A stretch of DNA of 64,000 nt from Maribacter algarum (ex Lu et al. 2025) (nom. illeg.) (GCA_947495915.1 CANMAW010000009.1:1-64000), one strand, 5' to 3'; counted from the stretch's first letter, positions 25,655 to 35,471 are shown. Notes: generated by a model not told the origin, from the sequence alone. Translations and numbers: made by a program.

Positions 25655-28018
25655 TTATCCTCTTGAAATGGTTTCATCTAAATTTAATATGGTATGTGAT
25701 GTTAATGCCAAGGCCGTTAGTTTTTTTGTGTCAATTTCCTCTTCAATTTCATACGCACCAATAGCTAAATATGCTTCAGTAGAAACTTCATTGTTTAGGA
25801 CTTGACCTAGCATTTTTTCATAATATTTGACCAGGCTATTAAGTTCCGTTTCATTTGGTAATCGGCTTGTAGCTTTTTGAAAAACAGATTTTATTTGTTG
25901 AGGTACAGAATTATGATCTTCAGAAATTGCGTTTAGGGCTAGAACTCGTGAAGCTTCAATAAGTTGTGGGTCATTCAATAGTACGAGAGCTTGAAGTGGT
26001 GTATTTGTCTCTTGTCGCTTTACAGAACAAATATCGCGAGCAGAAGCATCAAAAGTCATCATGCTCGGTGGAGGTACGGTACGTTTCCAAAATGTATACA
26101 GACTCTTTCGATATAGGTCTTTACCTGTGCTTTGTACATAAGAAGCAGTGCTTCCGCCTCCACCACCGGTTGTTTCTTCCCAGATACCATCTGGTTGGTA
26201 GGGTTTTACACTTGGTCCGCCAACCTCTTTGTTTAAAAGATTGCTAATGGCCAATGCTTGATCACGAATCATTTCAGCAGAAAGTCGTATACGTGGTGCT
26301 CGCGCTAATAGTTTGTTTTCAGGATCTTTTTCAAGTAATTCAGGGGTTATTAAAGTGCTTTGTTGATATGTTTCTGAAAGTGCAATGTATTTTAGCATTT
26401 TTCTTGAGTCCCAACCTTCTTCACGAAATTTTATGGCTAAAAAGTCTAACAATTCAGGATGCGTTGGCAGCGCCCCTTGATTTCCGAAATCATACGAAGT
26501 ACTTACGATTCCGTTGCCAAACATTCGCTGCCACAACCTATTTACAGCTACTCTGGCGGTTAGTGGATTATTATCTGCAAAAAGCCATTTTGAAAGTCCA
26601 AGTCTGTTCTTAGGATATTCTTCGGGAAATGCTAATATAGTTTCCGGAGTATTGGGAAATACTTCTGTAGTAGGTTGGTCATAAACGCCACGGTTAAGAA
26701 TGTATGATTTTCTAGGTGTTTTCATTTCTTTCATCACCATTACTGGAATCTCTTTCTTCGGGCTATTTTCCATATTAATAAAATCAAGAACTCCTTCTGC
26801 TTCTTTAGTTGTTATTTTAATATAAGGGTCGCCTAGATCATTAGCTCCTGAGAGTAGACCTTTTTCAGGTATGGAATTAAAGAAACTGAAAAATTGAAAA
26901 TGCGCTTCCTGACTAATAGGGTCATATTTATGGTCATGACAGCGAGCGCATTCTAAGGTTAAGCCTAAAAAGGCTATACCTAAAGTGGTGGTGCGATCTT
27001 CTACATATTCAATTCTATATTCTTCAGGTATTACGCCACCTTCAGCTGTTATTTTATGATTGCGATTGAATCCGGTGGCAAGAATTTGCTCTAATCCGGC
27101 ATTAGGCATTAAGTCACCTGCTAATTGATAGGTAACAAACTGATCATAGGGCATGTTTTCTTTAAACGCATGAATAACCCAATCACGCCATGGCCAATTA
27201 GTTCTTTCAAAATCATCTTGGTAGCCATGAGTATCAGCGTATCTTGAAATATCCATCCATTCTGAAGCCATGTGTTCTGCATGGTCATTTGTAATTAACA
27301 GGGAGTCAATGAGATTCTCATAAGCTTTTTCTGAGGTGTCTGCTATAAAATCTTGAATTTGATTAATTGAAGGAGGAAGCCCTGTCAGGTCAAAAGATAC
27401 ACGGCGAATTAACTTTTCTTTTGTTGCTTTTGGGTTAGGAGATAATCCGTTTTGATTTAGTTTAGTTAGAATAAAATTGTCAATTTCGTTAGTGCCCCAA
27501 GCATCTTTTTTAACGGGAATATTCGGTTGCACTGGTGCACTAAAAGCCCAATGATCTTTGTAAGTGGCGCCCTGTTCAATCCATTTTTTTAATATTGCTT
27601 TTTCATATTCAGTTAATACCAGATTAGATTCTGGCGGAGGCATTTTTAAATTGGCATCATCTGAATATATTCTTTCAATTAGGGTACTGTTTTCAACATC
27701 TTTGGGTACAATTGCCGAATGATCTTGTTTTTTGCCCAATAGTTTATAGGCGTCTTCAGCAGTATGAAGTGATAGGTCACCCTCAATAGCATTTTTATCA
27801 GGTCCGTGACATTTAAAACAACGATCTGATAAAATTGGTTTGACATCAAAAGTAAAATCTACCTGTTCAGGTATTGTCTTGGTATTCGATTCTAAAGCGA
27901 TTAATTTTTCTGAATGAGTATCAGAATTACAACTTGAAAACACAACCAATAAAGCAATTATTAGCATATAACCCTCGCCTCGATAATTTAGAAGTCTTTT
28001 AAAAGATGTTGTGTTCAT
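25655..28018 (-). CDS. PSCyt1-DUF1549-DUF1553 (PSD1-type) lipoprotein
   Basis: A 787-residue protein that opens the leftward operon. A lipoprotein signal is present (MLIIALLVVFSSCNSD). The frame starts at 28018, but methionine 18 (27967) gives a more standard signal and may be the real start. A PSCyt1 domain with haem c motif C67-F-K-C70-H71 (about 55-150) is followed by DUF1549 (about 172-380, DNFILTKLNQNGLSPNP, FDLTGLPPS, CARCHDHKYDPIS with a second CxxCH) and DUF1553 (about 490-740, NRLWQRMFGNGIV). PSCyt families were first recognised in planctomycetes and are widespread in marine bacteria that use complex glycans. The reaction is unknown. It may pass electrons from an oxidised substrate. 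Confidence 0.9.
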   Translation of the reverse strand: MNTTSFKRLLNYRGEGYMLIIALLVVFSSCNSDTHSEKLIALESNTKTIPEQVDFTFDVKPILSDRCFKCHGPDKNAIEGDLSLHTAEDAYKLLGKKQDHSAIVPKDVENSTLIERIYSDDANLKMPPPESNLVLTEYEKAILKKWIEQGATYKDHWAFSAPVQPNIPVKKDAWGTNEIDNFILTKLNQNGLSPNPKATKEKLIRRVSFDLTGLPPSINQIQDFIADTSEKAYENLIDSLLITNDHAEHMASEWMDISRYADTHGYQDDFERTNWPWRDWVIHAFKENMPYDQFVTYQLAGDLMPNAGLEQILATGFNRNHKITAEGGVIPEEYRIEYVEDRTTTLGIAFLGLTLECARCHDHKYDPISQEAHFQFFSFFNSIPEKGLLSGANDLGDPYIKITTKEAEGVLDFINMENSPKKEIPVMVMKEMKTPRKSYILNRGVYDQPTTEVFPNTPETILAFPEEYPKNRLGLSKWLFADNNPLTARVAVNRLWQRMFGNGIVSTSYDFGNQGALPTHPELLDFLAIKFREEGWDSRKMLKYIALSETYQQSTLITPELLEKDPENKLLARAPRIRLSAEMIRDQALAISNLLNKEVGGPSVKPYQPDGIWEETTGGGGGSTASYVQSTGKDLYRKSLYTFWKRTVPPPSMMTFDASARDICSVKRQETNTPLQALVLLNDPQLIEASRVLALNAISEDHNSVPQQIKSVFQKATSRLPNETELNSLVKYYEKMLGQVLNNEVSTEAYLAIGAYEIEEEIDTKKLTALALTSHTILNLDETISRG

Positions 28019-28222
28019 TGGTTGATTTAAGAAATTTACGGAGGAGTTTTTTGGTTTAATTTCTCAAATGTGAAAAATTTACCACCTCTTTTTGCGAAAT
28101 AAGCATTTCTTAAATGTATAATAATAAAGAAAAAGGAAAGGTAAATTTTAGACTAATAACTACAACGAATCAACTAATGACAAGAAATTGTATCTAAAAA
28201 GGAGAAAGTATTTGTTGTCTGC

Positions 28223-28750
28223 TTAACTAAGGTACAAATCTACAAGTCCCTCAGGGGTGGTAACGAATATAGTATTGTTTTCTCGGTCTACTTTGGTAAT
28301 GATGTCATCATTAATAGGAATTAACAACTGTTTACCATCTTTTAAAACTTCAAAAAGTGCTTGTGAGGTGGTATCATTAATGCTTTGTATAATACCTATA
28401 TCTTCATGTTTAGAGTCAATCAATTTGAAACCAATGACCTCGTGAAAATAAAATTTATTACCAGTTAATTCTGGTAAGAAGGATAAAGGAAGGTATAATT
28501 CAGAGCCCATAATTTTATCGGCATCATCTTCTGAATTCACTTCTTCAAAGTCGATGCGTAATAATTGAGATTTATGCAAGCGACATTTTCTAATAAAAAA
28601 TGGAACCAGATTGTTGCGTAAGGCAACAAAAACTGATTCCATTGAATCGTATAATTCGGGCTCGTCGGTGTCTATTTTGACAAGAACTTCGCCTTTAAAA
28701 CTATATTTTGAAACGATTTTACCTAGGTAGAAGCAGTCTTCCTTTTGCAT
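28223..28750 (-). CDS. rimM: 16S rRNA processing protein RimM
   Basis: A 175-residue ribosome maturation factor that binds bS19 during 30S head assembly. The N-terminal RimM domain begins CFYLGKIVSKYSFKGEVLVKID. The C-terminal PRC-barrel region contains FYFHEVIGFKLID, and the end has LLIPINDDIITKVD, the signature close of RimM proteins. It sits 16 bases downstream of rpsP in the standard rpsP-rimM order and is transcribed with it from the promoter near 29406-29435. Confidence 0.95.
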   Translation of the reverse strand: MQKEDCFYLGKIVSKYSFKGEVLVKIDTDEPELYDSMESVFVALRNNLVPFFIRKCRLHKSQLLRIDFEEVNSEDDADKIMGSELYLPLSFLPELTGNKFYFHEVIGFKLIDSKHEDIGIIQSINDTTSQALFEVLKDGKQLLIPINDDIITKVDRENNTIFVTTPEGLVDLYLS

Positions 28751-28766
28751 CGTTTCTTGTAGTAAT

Positions 28767-29342
28767 CTATTCTTCTTCAGTAGTGGCAGCAGGTGCAGCA
28801 GCTTCTTCAGTTGCAGCTTCTGGAGCAGGAGCAGCTTCTAAGGCTTCAACTTCTTCTTCAGCACTTTCACCTTCTGGTGTTTCTGGTAATGCAGCTTCAG
28901 CAGCAGCCAAGGCACGTTTTTCGTTCACCTCTTTTTCTGCTTTTAGGGCAGCAGCTTTCGCTTCAGCTTTCGCTTTGTCTAAGCCACCTACTTTATCAGC
29001 AACGGACTTTTCTTTTTCTGCTAACCAAGCAGCAAACTTTTCTTCAACTTGCTCTTCTGTTAGGGCGCCTTTACGTAAACCACCTAGTAAGTGATGCTTT
29101 AATAAAACACCTTTATATGATAAAATTGCTCTTGCAGTATCAGTTGGCTGTGCACCATTTTGTAACCAAGTAACAGAGTTATCTAAATTTAATTCAATGG
29201 TAGCTGGGTTAGTATTAGGGTTGTAGATTCCTAATTTTTCTAAGAATTTACCATCTCTTTTTGCTCGTGCATCTGCGGCAACGATCCAATAAAATGGTTT
29301 TCCTTTTTTACCGTGTCTTTGTAATCTAATTTTAACTGGCAT
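28767..29342 (-). CDS. rpsP: 30S ribosomal protein bS16 with long acidic tail
   Basis: A 191-residue protein. The first 80 or so residues are canonical bS16 ([49 protein letters not shown]). The remaining roughly 100 residues are an alanine- and glutamate-rich extension that ends in a run of acidic residues. Such long tails are usual in Bacteroidota bS16, whereas most bacteria have about 80-90 residues. The tail is probably disordered and ribosome-surface exposed. It is the first gene of the rpsP-rimM operon. Confidence 0.96.
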   Translation of the reverse strand: MPVKIRLQRHGKKGKPFYWIVAADARAKRDGKFLEKLGIYNPNTNPATIELNLDNSVTWLQNGAQPTDTARAILSYKGVLLKHHLLGGLRKGALTEEQVEEKFAAWLAEKEKSVADKVGGLDKAKAEAKAAALKAEKEVNEKRALAAAEAALPETPEGESAEEEVEALEAAPAPEAATEEAAAPAATTEEE

Positions 29343-29390
29343 ATCACATTAATTTGTTGGGTGCCCGACCCTGATTATTAATTCAATTTT

Positions 29391-29403
29391 CCCCTTAAAG
29401 GGG
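29391..29403. promoter_or_regulatory. 13-base palindrome at the rpsP transcription start region
   Basis: CCCCTTAAAGGGG on the plus strand, 6-bp arms around one central base, lying 3-15 bases downstream of the leftward -7 box. In RNA it would fall at the extreme 5' end of the rpsP message, or as DNA it could be an operator. Confidence 0.5.
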
Positions 29404-29405
29404 TG

Positions 29406-29435
29406 CAAATATAATTCAATTCTTGAAATGCACAA
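29406..29435 (-). promoter_or_regulatory. Bacteroidota-type promoter of rpsP-rimM
   Basis: The minus strand has TTG (29435-29433), 19 bases, then TATATTTG (29413-29406), matching the TTTG-N19-TAnnTTTG consensus except for the first T of the -33 element. Confidence 0.7.
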
Positions 29436-29606
29436 TAGCTTTGTGTCTTTACTTTAATTCTAGTGTTATTTTAATTTTTATTGAAGTTAATAACTAGTAA
29501 CAACTCTGCTTTTGCAAACAGCAAGTTTTGTGTAGTTTTACTGGTACTTTTTTAAGCAGTATTCTTTCGACTCTTCGAAAGTTTTCAAACAGACAGAATT
29601 TACTTT

Positions 29607-32600
29607 ATGTACCTAATTTTTGATACCGAAACCACTGGTCTTCCTAAGAATTGGAATGCGCCTTATACAGATACCGATAACTGGCCACGTTGTATTCAGA
29701 TTGCTTGGCAGTTACATGATGAAATGGGTAATTTGGTTGAGGCTCAAGATTATTTGGTGCGTCCAGATGGTTTCAATATACCGTATGATGCAGAAAAAAT
29801 TCACGGTATATCTACTGCGTTAGCTGAGCAAAAAGGGGTTTCTCTTGCAGAGGTTTTAGAGAAATTTAATACAGCAATGTTAAAGACCAAATTTATTGTT
29901 GGTCAAAATGTGGGGTTTGATTTGAATATCATGGGGGCAGAGTTTCATCGTTTGGGTGTTGAAAATCCACTGCAAGAACTTCCGGTTTTAGATACATGCA
30001 CAGAAGAAACTGCAACCTTGTGTCAAATTCCAGGGGGGCGAGGGGGTAAATTTAAGCTTCCTACCTTAACAGAATTACATCAATATCTTTTTGGAGCACC
30101 TTTTGGTGAAGCACACAACGCTACGGCTGATGTTGAAGCTACTACACGTTGTTTTTTAGAACTAATTCGAAGAAAACAATATTCATCTGAAAAGCTTGAT
30201 GTTCAACCTGATTATTTTGAAAATTTTTCAGAAGCGAATCCGCAGCCTATAGAATTAATTGGACTAAAGCATATCAATTTAAAAAAGGCATCAAAGAAAA
30301 TCGCTGATGCACTTTGGGAAAAAGATACAGGCGGGCCTTCTAGTGAAGAACTTCAACAGAATATTCAATCGTTAGAAGAAGCCCCATTTGCACACTTGCA
30401 TAACCATTCTCAATTTTCAGTTTTGCAATCAACGATTTCGGTGCGTGATTTGGTTAAAGCAGCTGCTGACGCTAAAATGCCTGCTGTAGCTATCACAGAT
30501 CATGCAAATATGATGGGTGCATTTCACTTTGTGAAAGAGATCAAAGCAAATAACAAGGCTGTTAAAGAGCGTAATGCAGAGGCTATTGAAAAAGGAGAGT
30601 TACCCACTGAAACAGAAATAAAACCAATAATTGGTTGCGAGTTTTTTGTTTGCGAAGACCATACTAACAAAAGTGTAAAAGATTATGGCTATCAAATTGT
30701 ATTGTTAGCCAAGAACAAAAATGGCTATCACAATTTAGCCAAAATGTCGTCGATTGCGTATACAGACGGATTTTATTATGTGCCACGTATTGACCGAAAA
30801 GTCATTGAGCGGTATAAAGAAGATATTATTGTATTAACAGGAAACTTGTATGGTGAAGTTCCTGGAAAAATATTAAATGTAGGGGAGAAGCAAGCAGAGG
30901 AAGCCCTAGTTTGGTGGAAAGAACAATTTGGAGATGACTTGTATGTTGAAATAATGCGACATGATCAAGAAGATGAAAACCGTGTAAATCAGGCACTAAT
31001 TCCCATGGCACAAAAACACGGAGTTAAATTGCTGGCTACAAATAATACCTACTACTGTGCCAAAGAAGATGCTGATGCGCACGATATTTTATTGTGTGTC
31101 AAAGACGGTGAGAAACAAGCGACACCAATTGGCCGTGGCCGTGGTTATCGTTATGGTTTGCCCAACCAAGAATACTATTTTAAGTCGCAAGATGAAATGA
31201 AGGCATTGTTTAAAGATTTGCCTGAATCTATTTTGAATATTGAAGAGGTATTAAATAAAGTGGAGCCTTATGAATTGGCTCGTGATGTATTATTGCCTGT
31301 TTTTGATTTTCCTGAGGAGTTTAAAGATACTGCCGATGCTGATGGAGGTAACCGGGGTGAAAATGCGTATTTAAGACATATTACCTATGAAGGAGCGAAA
31401 AAACGTTATGGGGAAATTACGCCTGAAATTGAAGAGCGCATTGATTTTGAGTTAGATACGATCAAAAACTCTGGGTACCCTGGGTATTTTTTGATTACAG
31501 AAGATTTTATTCGAGAAGCAAGAAATATGGATGTTTCCGTAGGGCCTGGTAGGGGTTCCGCAGCAGGATCTGTAGTGGCTTATTGCTTGACGATTACCAA
31601 TATCGATCCTCTGAAGTATGATCTACTTTTTGAGCGTTTCTTGAATCCTGAGCGTGTATCAATGCCTGATATTGATATTGATTTTGATGATGAAGGGCGT
31701 AGTCGAGTAATGGACTATGTGATTAACAAATATGGTGCAAGTCAAGTAGCTCAAATTATTACCTATGGTACGATGGCGGCCAAATCATCAATTCGTGATA
31801 CGGCTCGTGTGCTAGACCTTCCTTTAGGAGATGCTGATCGTATTGCTAAGTTGATTCCGACAATGTCAAAGTTGGGTAAGATTTTCGGCCAGTCAGATGC
31901 CGATTTAAAAAAGAAATTTCGAGCAGAAGATTATGAAAAAGTAAATCAGCTGTTGAATATTGCTGAAGGCGACGATTTAGAAGGTCAAACCCTAACCATG
32001 GCAAGAACACTTGAAGGTTCGGTGAGAAACACAGGTATTCACGCCTGTGGGGTGATCATTACTCCTGATGATATAACTAATTTTGTGCCTGTCGCTACTG
32101 CCAAAGATTCTGACTTATACGTAACTCAATTTGATAACTCTGTTGTTGAAAGTGCGGGTTTATTAAAAATGGATTTCTTAGGATTAAAAACCCTGACCTT
32201 AATCAAAGACACGGTTAAAATTGTTAAGGCTAAGCATGATATACAATTAGTGCCTGATGATTTTCCCTTAGATGATGAAAAAACCTATGAGCTTTTTCAA
32301 AGGGGGGAAACTGTAGGTGTGTTTCAATATGAATCTCCGGGTATGCAAAAGCATATGCGATCTCTTAAGCCAACCGTATTTGGAGATTTAATTGCAATGA
32401 ACGCATTATATCGTCCGGGGCCGATGGAATATATTCCAAGTTTCATTGCTCGAAAACACGGTGATGAAGAGATATCGTATGACCTTCCTGATATGGAAGA
32501 ATACTTAAAAGAAACCTACGGTATTACGGTTTACCAAGAGCAGGTGATGTTATTGTCACAAAAGTTAGCTGGTTTCTCTAAAGGTGAAGCTGATGTTTTA

Positions 32601-33989
32601 CGAAAGGCAATGGGTAAAAAGCAAGCGGCGGTTTTGGCTAAAATGAAACCGAAGTTTATTGAACAGGCGTCAGCAAAAGGGCACGATGAGGAGAAACTAG
32701 CGAAGATCTGGAAAGATTGGGAAGCTTTCGCAAGTTATGCTTTTAATAAAAGCCACTCTACTTGCTACGCTTATATTGCCTACCAAACAGCTTACTTGAA
32801 GGCTCATTACCCTGCTGAATATATGGCGGCGGTTTTGAGTAATAATATGAATGATATTAAGCAGGTTACATTTTTTATGGAAGAATGTAAGCGTATGGGC
32901 CTTGAAGTTTTGGGTCCTGATGTGAATGAATCGTATTACAAATTTGCAGTAAACAAAAGAGGTGCAGTACGGTTTGGCATGGGGGCTATAAAAGGTGTTG
33001 GTCGATCTGCAGTAGAAACAATTGTTGAACACCGTAAAAAAGATGGCGCATTTAAGTCTGTTTTCGATTTAGCAAAAAGAATTGATCTTCGGGCGGCAAA
33101 TAAAAAAGCATTTGAGAATTTGGCCGTTGCTGGTGGTTTTGATTCTTTTGGAACTACACATAGAGCGCAATATTTTCATACCGAAGGAGATGGGGTCACT
33201 TTTTTAGAAAAGGTCATAAAGTCAGCGGCGAAATATCAAGAGAATAAAAACTCTTCGCAAATGGATATGTTTGGCGGTATTTCGGAAGCGCAAATTCCTG
33301 AACCAGAAGTGCCACCTTGTGAAGAATGGGGTACGATGGAAAAACTCCGCAGAGAAAAAGAAGTAGTAGGAATTTATATTTCAGGACATCCGTTAGATGA
33401 TTTTAAAACTGAAATCAATTCCTTTTGTAACGCTGGTATTTCTCACATCAATGAAATGGAGAACTATGTAAATAGAGAATTGACCTTAGCGGGAGTTATT
33501 ACAGATGTTCAGCATCGGGTTTCAAAAAATGGCAAAGGGTGGGCTATGTTCACTATGGAAGACTATACCGATTCATATGAATTCCGAATTTTTGGAGAAG
33601 AGTACTTGAAGTTTCGGCATTTTTTAATGATTAATTCCTTTGCTTTTGTGAAAATCTACATCAAAGATGGATGGGTAAACAGAGAAACTGGAAAAAAGGG
33701 AGATCCTAGAATGCAGTATAATAGTTTCATGTTATTGCAAGAAGTTATGGAAACCTATGCTAAAAAGTTAACCATAAAACTAAACATTGATGATTTGAAG
33801 GAAGAGCAAATTTATCAATTAAAAGATACTTTGGTTTCGCATCAAGGAAATCACAATTTGAATTTTGTAGTGTATGAAATGCAGGAAGAAATAAAGGTGA
33901 GTTTATCTTCAAGAAAGCAGAAAATACAGATTTCCAGTGAACTACTCTTAGAATTAGAGAAGAATGCTGTTCATTATAAATTGAATTGA
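29607..33989 (+). CDS. dnaE: Replicative DNA polymerase III alpha subunit with fused DnaQ-like exonuclease
   Basis: A 1460-residue polymerase, longer than the roughly 1160 residues of E. coli DnaE because of an N-terminal DEDDh proofreading exonuclease (residues 1-195): Exo I IFDTETTGLP, Exo II GQNVGFDLNIM, Exo III HNATADVEATTRC. The PHP domain follows (about 262-520, with intact HLHNHSQFS), then the polymerase core with GRGSAAGSVVAY and MPDIDIDFDDEGR catalytic aspartates (about 650-700), the thumb and fingers, tandem HhH and an OB-fold (LTLAGVITDVQHRVSKNGKG, about 1295). The fusion places proofreading and synthesis in one chain. A fused exonuclease of this kind is known in Bacteroidota. No separate dnaQ is needed here. 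Confidence 0.96.
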   Translation: MYLIFDTETTGLPKNWNAPYTDTDNWPRCIQIAWQLHDEMGNLVEAQDYLVRPDGFNIPYDAEKIHGISTALAEQKGVSLAEVLEKFNTAMLKTKFIVGQNVGFDLNIMGAEFHRLGVENPLQELPVLDTCTEETATLCQIPGGRGGKFKLPTLTELHQYLFGAPFGEAHNATADVEATTRCFLELIRRKQYSSEKLDVQPDYFENFSEANPQPIELIGLKHINLKKASKKIADALWEKDTGGPSSEELQQNIQSLEEAPFAHLHNHSQFSVLQSTISVRDLVKAAADAKMPAVAITDHANMMGAFHFVKEIKANNKAVKERNAEAIEKGELPTETEIKPIIGCEFFVCEDHTNKSVKDYGYQIVLLAKNKNGYHNLAKMSSIAYTDGFYYVPRIDRKVIERYKEDIIVLTGNLYGEVPGKILNVGEKQAEEALVWWKEQFGDDLYVEIMRHDQEDENRVNQALIPMAQKHGVKLLATNNTYYCAKEDADAHDILLCVKDGEKQATPIGRGRGYRYGLPNQEYYFKSQDEMKALFKDLPESILNIEEVLNKVEPYELARDVLLPVFDFPEEFKDTADADGGNRGENAYLRHITYEGAKKRYGEITPEIEERIDFELDTIKNSGYPGYFLITEDFIREARNMDVSVGPGRGSAAGSVVAYCLTITNIDPLKYDLLFERFLNPERVSMPDIDIDFDDEGRSRVMDYVINKYGASQVAQIITYGTMAAKSSIRDTARVLDLPLGDADRIAKLIPTMSKLGKIFGQSDADLKKKFRAEDYEKVNQLLNIAEGDDLEGQTLTMARTLEGSVRNTGIHACGVIITPDDITNFVPVATAKDSDLYVTQFDNSVVESAGLLKMDFLGLKTLTLIKDTVKIVKAKHDIQLVPDDFPLDDEKTYELFQRGETVGVFQYESPGMQKHMRSLKPTVFGDLIAMNALYRPGPMEYIPSFIARKHGDEEISYDLPDMEEYLKETYGITVYQEQVMLLSQKLAGFSKGEADVLRKAMGKKQAAVLAKMKPKFIEQASAKGHDEEKLAKIWKDWEAFASYAFNKSHSTCYAYIAYQTAYLKAHYPAEYMAAVLSNNMNDIKQVTFFMEECKRMGLEVLGPDVNESYYKFAVNKRGAVRFGMGAIKGVGRSAVETIVEHRKKDGAFKSVFDLAKRIDLRAANKKAFENLAVAGGFDSFGTTHRAQYFHTEGDGVTFLEKVIKSAAKYQENKNSSQMDMFGGISEAQIPEPEVPPCEEWGTMEKLRREKEVVGIYISGHPLDDFKTEINSFCNAGISHINEMENYVNRELTLAGVITDVQHRVSKNGKGWAMFTMEDYTDSYEFRIFGEEYLKFRHFLMINSFAFVKIYIKDGWVNRETGKKGDPRMQYNSFMLLQEVMETYAKKLTIKLNIDDLKEEQIYQLKDTLVSHQGNHNLNFVVYEMQEEIKVSLSSRKQKIQISSELLLELEKNAVHYKLN

Positions 33990-34074
33990 TTGACAGAAAG
34001 TAGAATAAATTCCATTGATAATGCAATAGCTAAAATGTATAAAGCGTTTGTAAGAAAACAGAAGAATATTTGAC

Positions 34075-34082
34075 TAACTTTG
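34075..34082 (+). promoter_or_regulatory. Candidate -7 box for trxA
   Basis: TAACTTTG (TAnnTTTG), 22 bases before the trxA ATG. The nearest TTTG (34047-34050) is 24 bases away, longer than the usual 19, so the promoter is tentative. Confidence 0.4.
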
Positions 34083-34104
34083 TATAATATTAAAATTAAA
34101 TAAA

Positions 34105-34422
34105 ATGGCATTAGAAATAACAGATGCTACTTTTGATGAAGTAGTATTGAAAAGCGATAAACCTGTAGTAGTTGATTTTTGGGCAGCATGGTGTGGACCC
34201 TGTAGAATGGTAGGCCCAGTAATTGAAGAAGTTAGTGCTGAATATGAAGGTAAAGCGGTAGTTGGTAAGGTTGATGTAGATGCGAATCAAGAATTTGCTG
34301 CTAAATATGGAGTACGTAACATACCAACAGTCTTAGTTTTCAAAAACGGTGAAATTGTTAGTAGACAAGTAGGAGTTTCTCCTAAGAAAGTTTACACAGA
34401 CGCGATTGACGCGGTATTGTAA
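34105..34422 (+). CDS. trxA: Thioredoxin
   Basis: A 105-residue cytosolic thioredoxin with the redox pair C30 and C33 in [15 protein letters not shown], the cis-proline region [13 protein letters not shown] and a standard length. It keeps cytosolic proteins reduced. It is a single gene ending in a strong terminator. Confidence 0.97.
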   Translation: MALEITDATFDEVVLKSDKPVVVDFWAAWCGPCRMVGPVIEEVSAEYEGKAVVGKVDVDANQEFAAKYGVRNIPTVLVFKNGEIVSRQVGVSPKKVYTDAIDAVL

Positions 34423-34440
34423 ACTAATAACATATTGATT

Positions 34441-34474
34441 AAAAAGGTTCGGCATTTGTCGAGCCTTTTTTGTT
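34441..34474 (+). terminator. Terminator after trxA
   Basis: AAAAAGGTTCG (34441-34451) pairs with CGAGCCTTTTT (34460-34470), with one T-G wobble, followed by TTGTTTT. It overlaps the longest possible start of the following gene, which supports the later ATG at 34488. Confidence 0.85.
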
Positions 34475-34487
34475 TTATCTTAGTTGC

Positions 34488-35417
34488 ATGAATCTTCAGT
34501 CTGAACTTAATCAAGCCAAACTCTTTCAAAATTTAGAATTGTTAGCCAGTCAAGTGGTTGAAGGTTTTATTAGCGGAATTCATAAGAGTCCGTTTCATGG
34601 GTTTTCAGCGGAATTTGCTGAGCATAAAATCTATAACGTCGGAGAAAGCACCAAACACATCGACTGGAAGCTTTTCGCAAAGACTGACAAGCTTTACACT
34701 AAAAAGTACGAGGAGGAAACCAATCTACGCTGTCATATCATCCTAGATAGCTCAGCTTCTATGTATTATCCTCAAGTTGAAAAACTAGCAATAAATGATT
34801 TAAACAAAATTGGTTTTGGTGTTTTGGCCAGTGCCGCCTTAATGAACATACTAAAAAGACAACGTGATGCAGTTGGCTTGAGTGTGTACTCAAATAATTA
34901 TGACTTTTATGCTCCTGAAAAGGGTAGTGAAAGACACCATCAAATGCTTCTAGCTAAACTCAGTGCAATTAGTTTAGATCAAGAACCAGCCAAAGCAACC
35001 GATACGTATACCTATTTGCATTTGATAGCAGAGAAGATCAAGCGACGTAGTCTTATATTTCTATTTACCGATATGTTTCAAACCGAAGCTGATGACGAGA
35101 AACTTTTTGATGCTTTGCGACATTTGAAACATAATAAACATGAAGTTATACTATTTCATTTATTAGATATATCAAAAGAATTGCATTTTGATTTTGAGAA
35201 TACACCTAAGCGCTTTTTAGATGTTGAAACAGGAGATCATGTAGATTTGTATGCAGAAAACGTAAAAGAAGCGTATGAAAAAGAGTTACAGGGGTATTTT
35301 TTACAATTAAAACTGAAATGTGCCCAGTATAAAATTAAATATGTTGAGGTAGATATTCGTGAAGATTTCTCAAAAATATTGAATACTTGCCTAGTTGAGC
35401 GACAAAAGTTTCTATAA
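34488..35417 (+). CDS. DUF58 domain protein (vWA-like)
   Basis: A 309-residue protein from the ATG at 34488 (MNLQSELNQAK). The DUF58 signature GESTKHIDWKLFAKTDKLYTKKYEEE lies near residues 45-70, and a vWA-type segment follows with a MIDAS-like HIILDSSASMYYP near 83-95 and LIFLFTDMFQT near 186. DUF58 proteins commonly act with MoxR AAA+ ATPases, but no moxR gene is adjacent. Cytosolic, no transmembrane helices. The upstream frame to 34470 lies inside the trxA terminator and was not used. Confidence 0.88.
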   Translation: MNLQSELNQAKLFQNLELLASQVVEGFISGIHKSPFHGFSAEFAEHKIYNVGESTKHIDWKLFAKTDKLYTKKYEEETNLRCHIILDSSASMYYPQVEKLAINDLNKIGFGVLASAALMNILKRQRDAVGLSVYSNNYDFYAPEKGSERHHQMLLAKLSAISLDQEPAKATDTYTYLHLIAEKIKRRSLIFLFTDMFQTEADDEKLFDALRHLKHNKHEVILFHLLDISKELHFDFENTPKRFLDVETGDHVDLYAENVKEAYEKELQGYFLQLKLKCAQYKIKYVEVDIREDFSKILNTCLVERQKFL

Positions 35418-35440
35418 TTGAATTTATTTTGTTCGAAATG

Positions 35441-35471
35441 TTTGTTGAATTGAAATAACAATTTATATTTG
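35441..35471 (+). promoter_or_regulatory. Consensus promoter of tRNA-Asp
   Basis: TTTG (35441-35444), exactly 19 bases, then TATATTTG (35464-35471): a complete match to the Bacteroidota primary-sigma consensus. Seventeen bases separate it from the tRNA. Confidence 0.85.

Noticed and set aside
28708-29173. Two long rightward open frames opposite rpsP, encoding Ala/Ser- and Gln/Leu-rich peptides
   Set aside because: They are mirror products of the repetitive Ala/Glu codons in the bS16 tail on the other strand.
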